This document shows, piece after piece, positions 54,831-62,548 of a DNA stretch of 64,000 bases. This stretch comes from Gammaproteobacteria bacterium (GTDB taxonomy: Bacteria > Pseudomonadota > Gammaproteobacteria > Pseudomonadales > Halieaceae), in NCBI GenBank assembly GCA_030427085.1, contig JAUHXH010000002.1, positions 930,001 through 994,000 of the forward strand, read 5' to 3'. The notes below the pieces were generated by a model that was not told the origin of the DNA, searched no databases, and was given only the letters and a program-made list of their open reading frames with translations. Position 1 is the stretch's first letter, and each line of letters begins with the position of its first letter. Made by a program: the position numbers and the translations under genes.

Positions 54831-56133
54831 TGTTCCGGGCCAGAGCGCAGGGTAGCAGACCGGCTCCGGTGCAGTGGGGGAAGTAGCGGTCACCGTGTGA
54901 GGTTGCAGTGCCACCGTCGCGCCGGGAGAGTCGTCCCGCCACCAGGTTGTGAGACAGGTGGGCGGAAGTGCTCGCAAAGCGCACATCAATGCCGGCGGTG
55001 TTATACAGCAGGTTGTGAGCGATGGTGCTATTGCTGGCGCGGTTCAGATAAATGCCCACGTCGCGACTGCAATGGGCAATAAGGTTGCCGCGCATGGTGC
55101 CGTTACTGTGCTCGCGCCGGCAGTCGCCCTGGCGGCACGCCGATACGGAGGAGCCGCCACCCCCGAAGGATAAGCCGATCCGCAGGCCCTCATCGGCAGG
55201 CAACGCGTTTTCACACACTACCACGTTGTACTCGAACAGGCCGTCATGGCTGTTACTTTTCATGAAAGCGCCATAGCTGACGCGATCGCCACCGAGCTTG
55301 GCGAAATCCGCGATCAGGTTGTGGCGCACTGTCCAGCCGTCCGCCGCATTGATGTTGAGTAACGTGACCGGTCCGTTGGTGCGTCGCGGAGACGGATTGC
55401 GAAAGACATTGTATTCCAGCAGCCCGAAATCCGGGTAGGACACACTGCCGTCACGGTAACGCCCCAGATTGACTTTGAGGGGGGCGTTGAAGTCTGTCAC
55501 CTCGCTGTTACGCAACGTGAAGGCTTTCGCTTTACCCACCACATGCAGCGCGTGCTCACAGTCCTGGTGGCGAGGGCAGTTGCCGCGAATGCGCAGGTTC
55601 TCGAATACCCAGAAGGGCGCGCTGACATTGAATCCCTCGCGCGTGTTCAGGTAGAGCGTGACCTCGCCAAAACGTTGTGGACGCAAGTAGATGGGTGCTA
55701 CTGCGGTGCCTGCCTGCGCCAGCGCTATGGCGCGCTGTTGTAAAAAATAGTCCCCCGGGGCGGGTTCGATTACGGTGCCGGGGCGGGCCTCGCGCAACGC
55801 GCGCAGCAGTTGCCGCGCGTTGGATACAGGAACGACCGAGGCTTCTGCCGGTGGTTGGAAAGCCCCTCGGATCGCAGGTAGCGGTTTGTCGTTGTCGTAG
55901 CGTTGAAAGGTGTATTGATGATCGGTGTTGGCGGCACGGGTCAGCTCGATGGGCGGGTGATGCGGTGTGCCTGGCTCTAGATCGGCTATTGGTTGATCTG
56001 CTACGGCCATGTGTCGAACCCACCAGGAATCAATCCGCATGGTCTGAAAAGCCAGCGGACGCTCAAGCAGCACGCCAGTGGCAAGGGCCAGGACGATACC
56101 TGCGAGGGTAAAACGTGTGCGTGTCGCCGTCAT
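54766..56133 (-). CDS. Secreted right-handed beta-helix protein, chondroitinase-B-like
   Basis: A 455-residue exported protein with an N-terminal signal or anchor (about residues 9-24). The body from about residue 95 is a parallel beta-helix: PGTVIEPAPGDY opening, then PFWVFENLRIRG, LRNSEVTDF, LLEYNVFRN, VRHNLIADF, LFEYNVVVCEN and IAHNLLYNT, with ordered Asn turns. The layout recalls chondroitinase-B/alginate-lyase (PL6) enzymes, but catalytic Lys/Arg cannot be verified by eye. It may trim or modify the polymer in the periplasm. Its 3' end overlaps the polymerase gene by 65 bases, tail to tail. Confidence 0.78.
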   Translation of the reverse strand: MTATRTRFTLAGIVLALATGVLLERPLAFQTMRIDSWWVRHMAVADQPIADLEPGTPHHPPIELTRAANTDHQYTFQRYDNDKPLPAIRGAFQPPAEASVVPVSNARQLLRALREARPGTVIEPAPGDYFLQQRAIALAQAGTAVAPIYLRPQRFGEVTLYLNTREGFNVSAPFWVFENLRIRGNCPRHQDCEHALHVVGKAKAFTLRNSEVTDFNAPLKVNLGRYRDGSVSYPDFGLLEYNVFRNPSPRRTNGPVTLLNINAADGWTVRHNLIADFAKLGGDRVSYGAFMKSNSHDGLFEYNVVVCENALPADEGLRIGLSFGGGGSSVSACRQGDCRREHSNGTMRGNLIAHCSRDVGIYLNRASNSTIAHNLLYNTAGIDVRFASTSAHLSHNLVAGRLSRRDGGTATSHGDRYFPHCTGAGLLPCALARNIKPAALPTLFSSANDALSIED

Positions 56134-56233
56134 GGTAGGAGAGTATGGACGAATACCGATACTGTGCGCGAGTTCCGCGCAGCAAGTCTCGACCTTGCGT
56201 ATAATCCCGGCATCTTATTGATCGGACCGTAGT

Positions 56234-56710
56234 ATGTGGCCGTTTACTTCCGGGAGGACTCGAGTGCTGGTGGTTTGCGCTGCAAACATCTGTCGCTCAC
56301 CCCTGGCGGAGGGTTTGCTCAAGCGACACGATCAGGCCAACGGCAACCCCCGGTTGCAGGTGGACTCCGCCGGCACCCACGCCTCCGCTCCCGGGCATCC
56401 CGCCGACCCGCGCGCGGTGAAGGTTGCCCTGCAGCACGGGCTGGATATCCGCCGTGTACGTGCGCGGCAAGTGCAGCCCCGGGACTTCGAGCGTTACGCC
56501 TTTATCGTAGCGGTGGACGCACGCAGTTTTGACTGGTTGCAGCGCAACCAACCCGAAGCTACGCCGGCCCGTTTGTTGTCGCTCAGCGCGTGGACCAGCG
56601 GTGGTGTCGATGTTCCCGACCCTTATTATGGCAACGCCCAGGGCTTTGAAACGGTGTACACAATGTTGGATGAAGCCACGGCAGGATTGCATGCGGAACT
56701 GGTGAAATGA
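56234..56710 (+). CDS. Low-molecular-weight protein tyrosine phosphatase (Wzb-like)
   Basis: A 158-residue cytoplasmic phosphatase with the signature C15-AANIC-R21-S (CX5R) and the general-acid loop VPDPYYG near residue 127. In capsule and EPS loci this family dephosphorylates the Wzc-type tyrosine kinase. Here the chain-length protein lacks a kinase domain, so the partner kinase must lie elsewhere or the phosphatase acts on another protein. It lies head-to-head with the beta-helix gene (gap 100 bases). Confidence 0.9.
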   Translation: MWPFTSGRTRVLVVCAANICRSPLAEGLLKRHDQANGNPRLQVDSAGTHASAPGHPADPRAVKVALQHGLDIRRVRARQVQPRDFERYAFIVAVDARSFDWLQRNQPEATPARLLSLSAWTSGGVDVPDPYYGNAQGFETVYTMLDEATAGLHAELVK

Positions 56711-56757
56711 TGCGCTTTACTCATTTTTATCCGCGGGTTAGTCTGGCGGCGAAACGC

Positions 56758-56763
56758 TATAAT
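56758..56763 (+). promoter_or_regulatory. -10 element before the acyltransferase gene
   Basis: A perfect TATAAT 50 bases before the GTG start. A convincing -35 was not seen at the correct spacing, so activator-dependent expression is possible. Confidence 0.45.
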
Positions 56764-56812
56764 AAAGAACATACCGCAATCCCGTGGCGGTACATAAGCG
56801 AGGTGACAGCCC

Positions 56813-57673
56813 GTGTCCGATGACACGTCGACCCTGGTGGGAGACTTTCAGCGCTACTTCAGTGTCGATCTGGCAAACAGGGAGGAGGCGCGTCGCAAAT
56901 GCTTCGGTATTCGATACCGGGTGTACTGCGATGAATTTGGTTACGAACCAACCGCTGCCTTTCCCGATCAACTCGAGTCCGACGAATTCGACGACGACTC
57001 GATACATTGCCTGATCACCCATCGCAGTTCCGGCATGCCCGCCGGCTGCGTTCGTCTGGTGTTATCTGATAGCAAAACCCTGCTACCCATGGAGCAGTTC
57101 TGCGGCGAATCACTGAGCCCTGACTTCTTTCGGGACCTGGGTGCCCAGCGTGATCAATACTGCGAGTTTTCACGTTTTGCCGTGGATGGCGCCTTCCGCC
57201 GTCGCTCCGGTGAAAAATTGACCCGCTACGGTGAAATCGCTGCCCTGGATTGCACCCGGCGCGAGCAGCGCACCTTTTCCCTGATCGCCGTTTGTGCCTT
57301 CATCGCCGGATTCGCAGTGGCGGAACTGTCCGGTCGCAAGCACTGCTTCGCCATGATGGAGCCGTTCCTGCCGCGTATGTTGCGGCGCTCAGGTGTGAAG
57401 GCTCAGGCCTGCGGCGAGTCCCTGGACTATCACGGTACCCGCTGCGCCTACCACATTCGCCACGATGTCGCGCTGGCGGGGATGCGACCTGAACTGCTCG
57501 ACCTTTACAACGACGTGCTGACAGGCTTCAGGCAGCAGTGGGTGGCACCGGTGACACCGCCGATGGAACCGGCCGCTGCCGGCAGCAGGAGTCTGCGGCA
57601 GGCACTGCAATCGGCCCGCGACGAAATAGTGCCAGTCTGCCCCTGGCCCCTGGCGCCCGTGCCTGGCTGGTGA
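56813..57673 (+). CDS. Exosortase-associated N-acyltransferase, FeeM-like
   Basis: A 286-residue GNAT-fold protein of the PEP-CTERM/exosortase-associated acyltransferase family (TIGR03694-like), related to FeeM N-acyl amino acid synthases and autoinducer synthases. Features: FGIRYRVYCDEFGY near residue 30 (the RYxVYxxE motif), DDDSIHCLITHRSSGMPAGCVRLV, the EFSRFAVDGAFRRR segment and a following FAVAELSGRKHCFAMMEP. Such enzymes move an acyl chain from ACP to an amino-acid amine. GTG at 56813 follows AGGTG. The last codons overlap the flavin oxidase start (GTGA), so the two are coupled. Confidence 0.88.
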   Translation: MSDDTSTLVGDFQRYFSVDLANREEARRKCFGIRYRVYCDEFGYEPTAAFPDQLESDEFDDDSIHCLITHRSSGMPAGCVRLVLSDSKTLLPMEQFCGESLSPDFFRDLGAQRDQYCEFSRFAVDGAFRRRSGEKLTRYGEIAALDCTRREQRTFSLIAVCAFIAGFAVAELSGRKHCFAMMEPFLPRMLRRSGVKAQACGESLDYHGTRCAYHIRHDVALAGMRPELLDLYNDVLTGFRQQWVAPVTPPMEPAAAGSRSLRQALQSARDEIVPVCPWPLAPVPGW

Positions 57674-59271
57674 GCCTGTCTCCTACCGTTCAGGAAGCGT
57701 TAGTGGCCATTGTCGGCCGCGATCATCTCATTACTGACGACTCCGCTCTAAAGCGTTACGGGCGTGCCACTTACGCTGTTGAGCATCCCGTACTCGCGGC
57801 AGTACAGCCTGGCAACACCGAACAGGTGCAGCAATGTCTGCGCCTGGCGCAAGAACAACAAGTCCCTGTCTACCCCATCAGCACTGGCCTCAACACCGGT
57901 TACGGATCTGCTGTCCCCTGCGCCCCCGACTGCCTGCTGCTGGACCTGTCGCGCATGCGGGCGATCAGCGATTACGACGCCGAGTTGGCCTGTGTCTGGG
58001 TAGAACCGGGCGTTACCCAGCAGCAGCTCTACGACTTCCTGCAGGAGCAGGGCGATGGGTTGTGGATGGACTGCACTGGCTCCTACCCGGAGCACAGCCT
58101 GATCGGCAATATCATGGAGCGGGGCTTCGGTCACACCTTCATGGCTGATCACTATGCCCAGGTCGGCGGATTCGAAGTGGTGCTGCCAACAGGCGATTGC
58201 ATCGAAACAGGGGCCGGGCAGTTTGCCGGGGCGCGAGCGCGAGGCTACTACCGTTGGGGCGTGGGGCCTCACATCGATGGCCTGTTCACCCAGGGCAATT
58301 TCGGCGTGGTGACGCGGGCCTGCATTTGGCTCCATCCGGCGCCTCCTTACACCCTCAATTTCGCCTGTGCGGTCAATCGGGATGACGACCTCGAAGCCCT
58401 GGTGGATTGCCTGCGTCCACTGCGACTCGACGGCACCATTCCCAGTGCAATGCACATCGGCAATGACTACAAAGTACTGACTTCTATCCTGCGCTATCCC
58501 CATGACCGGGCGGGTGGGAAAGGCCCACTGCCCGAAGCGTTGCGCGATGAGATGATCGCCAACTGGGAGTTTGGCGCGTGGAATGTGTCTGGTGCGCTGT
58601 ACGGTACGCGCGCCTCGGTACGGGAGTCCAAACAGCGCCTGAAGGCGGCTCTGAAGCCGCTCAAGGGGCGAGTTCGCTTCGTGGATGAAGGACTGTTGCG
58701 CTTTGCCCAGCGAATCAGTCGCCCCTATGCAGCACTGACGGGGAAAAACCTGGAGGAGATGCTGAAACTCGCTCGGCCGGTGTTCGGCATGACCCAGGGG
58801 CGCCCCAGTCGTGACGTTATCGCCAGCACCTACTGGCGCAAACGCGAAGCTGCGCCCGCCGATCCGAACCCCGAGCGGGATCGCTGTGGTTTGATCTGGG
58901 TGTCGCCGGTGTTCCCGACCCGCGGTGCAGAGGCACGCGCCGTGTGGGATACCGTGCGCGAAACCCTGCTGGAATTCGGGTTTGAGCCCTCGGTGTCCAT
59001 TACCATGATCACCGGTCGGGCCAGCGACTGCGTGGTCAGCATTGCCTACGACCGGGACCAGGCCGGGGAGGACGAAGCGGCCCTGGCGTGCCGGGACGCT
59101 CTGTTAACCCGCCTGGCGGGGCAGGGTTACTACCCCTACCGGTTGGGCGCCGGTGGCATGGGCCTGCTGGCGAACCAGCGTGATTCGAACCGTCGCTTGT
59201 TGGCTGACCTGAAGCGCAGCCTCGATCCGGCGGGGATTCTGGCGCCAGGCCGCTACGAGCCTGGTGAGTAG
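57670..59271 (+). CDS. FAD-binding oxidase, vanillyl-alcohol-oxidase family
   Basis: A 533-residue flavoprotein. The FAD-binding PCMH domain is at about residues 40-220 (AAVQPGNTEQVQQCLRLA, PISTGLNTGYGSAVP, CVWVEPGVTQQQLYDFL, GFGHTFMADHYAQVGGFEVVLPTG). The C-terminal FAD-linked oxidase domain follows and ends near NRRLLADLKRSLDPAGILAPGRY. The style is that of 4-cresol dehydrogenase/vanillyl-alcohol oxidase (PchF type). The GTG start at 57670 overlaps the acyltransferase stop by four bases (GTGA), so it probably acts on that enzyme's product. The electron acceptor is not known. Confidence 0.85.
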   Translation: MSLSPTVQEALVAIVGRDHLITDDSALKRYGRATYAVEHPVLAAVQPGNTEQVQQCLRLAQEQQVPVYPISTGLNTGYGSAVPCAPDCLLLDLSRMRAISDYDAELACVWVEPGVTQQQLYDFLQEQGDGLWMDCTGSYPEHSLIGNIMERGFGHTFMADHYAQVGGFEVVLPTGDCIETGAGQFAGARARGYYRWGVGPHIDGLFTQGNFGVVTRACIWLHPAPPYTLNFACAVNRDDDLEALVDCLRPLRLDGTIPSAMHIGNDYKVLTSILRYPHDRAGGKGPLPEALRDEMIANWEFGAWNVSGALYGTRASVRESKQRLKAALKPLKGRVRFVDEGLLRFAQRISRPYAALTGKNLEEMLKLARPVFGMTQGRPSRDVIASTYWRKREAAPADPNPERDRCGLIWVSPVFPTRGAEARAVWDTVRETLLEFGFEPSVSITMITGRASDCVVSIAYDRDQAGEDEAALACRDALLTRLAGQGYYPYRLGAGGMGLLANQRDSNRRLLADLKRSLDPAGILAPGRYEPGE

Positions 59272-59310
59272 GGCTGTTTTGGCTGTTACCGGACGATACC
59301 CCCAAAAAAC

Positions 59311-59340
59311 TCCCGATTGCCGAAAAATGCCGGGATTTTT
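59311..59340 (+). terminator. Probable terminator after the flavin oxidase gene
   Basis: TCCCG (59311-59315) and CGGGA (59331-59335) followed by TTTTT; the 5' side is preceded by an A-run (59304-59309), so it could work in both directions. Stem is short and the loop long. Confidence 0.5.
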
Positions 59341-59406
59341 GTAGAGACGCTCCCCGGCGCGCGCGTAGACTGAGCCCACGGATGGGAGGCTGTAGACAAA
59401 ATAACG

Positions 59407-62400
59407 ATGCAATTGGCGCTCACCACAATCATGGATCGCTTTTTTAACTGGCAACTGCGACACGCCCGGGCTGTTGCGGCGCTGGCACTACTGTTGCTCT
59501 GCATACCGCTGGCCTTTGTCGGTGAGTTGCGGCAGGACACGCGTTCCGACGCCTTCCTGGCTCCGGACAATCCGGCACTGGCTTATCGCGATGAACTGCG
59601 GGAACGCTTTGGCCTCGGCGATCCGCTCATTGTTGCTGTGCACAGTGGCGCACCGCAGGGCATTTACACACCTGAGACCCTGGCGCTGGTGGCCAGCCTG
59701 ACCGATCAACTGGCCGACCTGGAAAACGTCAACAGCAGCAGCGTGCTGAGCCTGTCGCTGGAGGACAATGTCCGCGGCAGTGTCGGTGGGCTGGAAGTCA
59801 GCCCCTTTATGGATGAAACGGTCACCACCACCAGTGAGGCCCAGGCCCTGGCGCGCGAGGTAGAGCGCTTCCCGCTGTTTGTGGGCTCGCTGGTGGCGCA
59901 GGATCGCAGTACCACGTTGATCGTGCTGGAACTGGCAGACGAGTCGCTGGCCACGCAGACCTACCGTCAGGTGCGTCAGTTGTGCGACGAACAGGCGCTG
60001 CCGGCCGAAGTCACCTTGCATGTGGCGGGGGAGGGTGCAGTGTCAGGCTATCTGGGCGACTACATCGACCGGGATGCCAAGGCGCTCAACCCATTGGCGG
60101 CCGGACTGATTCTAGCCGTACTGATTATTGCCTATCGGCGCTTGCTGCCCGCACTCTTTGCCCTCGCCATAATTGTCGCCTCCGTCGGCGGCGCCCTGGC
60201 GGCAATGGCGCTCTCCGGCGTACCGTTCTATGTGATCAGCAATGCCTTGCCGGTGATCCTGATCGGTATCTCCGTGGCCGACGCCATTCACGTGTTCAGT
60301 CAGTACTACGATTTGCAGGCCCACCATCCGCAGCGCAGCCGGGAATCGCTGCTGCTGGAAACCATGAATCGCCTGTGGCGTCCGATCACGGTGACATCAC
60401 TGACTACCTCCGCGGGCTTCCTGGGGCTCTACGTGGCTTCAGATATGCCGCCCCTGCGTTACTTCGGACTGTTCACGGCCCTGGGCGTAATGTTGGCCTG
60501 GGCAGTCTCGTTGGGTGCGCTGCCAGCGGCGATGTTGTTGTGCCGTGCCCAGGTTTCGCCCTGGCACGCCGAACTGGCGCGCAGTGGTAGGGAGGCTCCC
60601 CTACCTCGCTACCTGGGCCGCGTCGGTGCGCTGATCGCGCGCCACCCCGGGCGAGTATTGATCGTGGCGGTGTTCGCGGCGCTGCTGGGCCTGTTAAGTG
60701 CCTCCCAGCTTCGTGTGGACGCCGACCGCATTACCCTGTTCAGTGCAGATGAACCCATTCGAGTGGCCGATGCCGTCATCAATCGGCACATGCACGGTAG
60801 CAATTTGCTGGACGTGGTGATTGAAACACCAGAGGCGGAGGGCTTGCTGGAACCTCTGCATCTGCAGCGAATAGCCGAACTGCAACGTTGGGCGGAATCG
60901 CTGCCCGGCGTTGGCGGCAGTACCAGCATCGTGGACTATTTACGCCAGATCAATCGCGCCCTGCATGAGGATGACCCTGCGGCGTACCGCCTGCCTGACA
61001 GTCGCGAAATGGCGGCGCAATATCTGCTGCTGTACACCTTTGCCAGCAGCCCCGACAGTCTTGAGTCGGTGATCGATTACGACTACCGCAGCACCAACCT
61101 GCGACTGATGCTGGACAGTGGCCGCTACAGTGACAATGCACCCGTTGTGGAAAGCCTGAATGCTTACATTGATCAGCACTTCAACAGTGAAACGCTGCAC
61201 GCCACCGTGAGTGGCAGGGTCACACTGAATTATTTCTGGATCCGTAACATTGCCGACAGCCACTTGTTCGGACTGCTGGTCACACTGGCGGTGGTGGCCG
61301 TGGTGGCGGGTCTGAGTTTTCGTTCGGCGCCTGCAGGTGTGTTCGCGCTGCTGCCGGTGCTGGTGGCCGTGCTGGTGGTTTACAGCTACATGGTGCTGGC
61401 CGGCCTGCATCTTGAGGTGGGCACGTCGATGTTTGCCGCTGTCGCCATCGGGCTCGGTGTGGACTTTGCCATTCACACGCTGGCGCGCTTGCAACAACTT
61501 GAAGGAGAAGATGTAGCCGGCGCATTGCCGGGCTTTTTCCACAGCACTGCCTGCGCCCTGTTCCTGAATGCCCTGGCCATCGCCACCGGCTTTGCGGTAC
61601 TGATGTTCAGCCGGGTCTCGCAATTGGCGGAATTCGGTACGGTAGTCACGCTGGCCATGGTCAGTAGTTTTGTGGCCGCCCTGGTGCTGTTGCCGGCTCT
61701 GCTGATCTGGCGGGAACGACGCTACAACCTGTCCCGCCGTTTATTGCGGGCCCTGGCGTGCGTGCTCGCTGTGGTGGCCGCTGCTGCGGGCTTGTTGGTG
61801 GCCTCGTCCGCATCGGCCCAGACAGCGGATGAGGTAGTGGCAAACGTGAACGCCGTACCCCGCGGCGAACAGCTCAGTCGCAAGCTCGATATGGTGCTGG
61901 TGGACAAGCGCGGTCGCAGTCGTGAGCGCGGCACCGTGATCTACCGCAAGTACTTTGGCGACGAGCGTCGCACTGTGCTGTTTTTCGAGTCGCCGGCTAA
62001 CGTCCGGGGCACCGGTTTCCTCAGCTTCGACTACGCAGCGCCGGATCGTGAAGACGATCAGTGGCTTTATCTGCCCGCCCTGCGTAAGGTGCGCCGTGTG
62101 TCGGCGGCAGATCGCGGGGATTACTTTCTCGGCACCGATTTCAGCTATGAAGACATCAAGCAGGAAGGGCGGCTAAGCGAGGCCGATTACCGCTTTGAAC
62201 TGGCTCCGGATCAGCCGGCCGATTCGGAACAGATCGTGATACTTGCCACCCCGCGCAGCGAAGTGATTGCACAGGAACTGGGCTACAGCGGCACCCGGGT
62301 CACCGTATCCCGTGCCAACTGGATGGTGATGACAGTCGAGTTCACGGACTTGAAGGGCAAACCCCTCAAGAAACTGGATGCCAGCGAAGTCATGCAGGTG

Positions 62401-62544
62401 GACGGATTCTGGACCCGGCGTCAGCTGGTGATGGAAAACCTGCAAAGCGGGCACCGTTCAGAGCTGACTTTTTCCGAAGTGGATTTCAACAGCCCCATAG
62501 CCGATCGGCTGTTCACTACCCAGGCCCTGGCGCGGGGGCGTTAG
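59407..62544 (+). CDS. RND/MMPL exporter fused to a LolA-like periplasmic domain
   Basis: A 1045-residue fusion. Residues about 1-775 form an MMPL/RND-superfamily transporter: span at about 21-38, first periplasmic domain (DTRSDAFLAPDNP), sterol-sensing-like bundle with ISVADAIHVFSQYYDL and TTSAGFLGLY, second half with VAIGLGVDFAIHTLARL. Residues about 775-800 read as an internal signal peptide or extra span (ALACVLAVVAAAAGLLVASSASAQ). Residues about 802-1045 are a LolA-like outer-membrane lipoprotein-sorting domain (YRKYFGDERRTVLFF, DDQWLYLPALRKVRRV, GTDFSYEDI). These are usually separate neighbouring genes. The AMIN/barrel gene follows by four bases. Confidence 0.88.
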   Translation: MQLALTTIMDRFFNWQLRHARAVAALALLLLCIPLAFVGELRQDTRSDAFLAPDNPALAYRDELRERFGLGDPLIVAVHSGAPQGIYTPETLALVASLTDQLADLENVNSSSVLSLSLEDNVRGSVGGLEVSPFMDETVTTTSEAQALAREVERFPLFVGSLVAQDRSTTLIVLELADESLATQTYRQVRQLCDEQALPAEVTLHVAGEGAVSGYLGDYIDRDAKALNPLAAGLILAVLIIAYRRLLPALFALAIIVASVGGALAAMALSGVPFYVISNALPVILIGISVADAIHVFSQYYDLQAHHPQRSRESLLLETMNRLWRPITVTSLTTSAGFLGLYVASDMPPLRYFGLFTALGVMLAWAVSLGALPAAMLLCRAQVSPWHAELARSGREAPLPRYLGRVGALIARHPGRVLIVAVFAALLGLLSASQLRVDADRITLFSADEPIRVADAVINRHMHGSNLLDVVIETPEAEGLLEPLHLQRIAELQRWAESLPGVGGSTSIVDYLRQINRALHEDDPAAYRLPDSREMAAQYLLLYTFASSPDSLESVIDYDYRSTNLRLMLDSGRYSDNAPVVESLNAYIDQHFNSETLHATVSGRVTLNYFWIRNIADSHLFGLLVTLAVVAVVAGLSFRSAPAGVFALLPVLVAVLVVYSYMVLAGLHLEVGTSMFAAVAIGLGVDFAIHTLARLQQLEGEDVAGALPGFFHSTACALFLNALAIATGFAVLMFSRVSQLAEFGTVVTLAMVSSFVAALVLLPALLIWRERRYNLSRRLLRALACVLAVVAAAAGLLVASSASAQTADEVVANVNAVPRGEQLSRKLDMVLVDKRGRSRERGTVIYRKYFGDERRTVLFFESPANVRGTGFLSFDYAAPDREDDQWLYLPALRKVRRVSAADRGDYFLGTDFSYEDIKQEGRLSEADYRFELAPDQPADSEQIVILATPRSEVIAQELGYSGTRVTVSRANWMVMTVEFTDLKGKPLKKLDASEVMQVDGFWTRRQLVMENLQSGHRSELTFSEVDFNSPIADRLFTTQALARGR

Positions 62545-62548
62545 GGCA

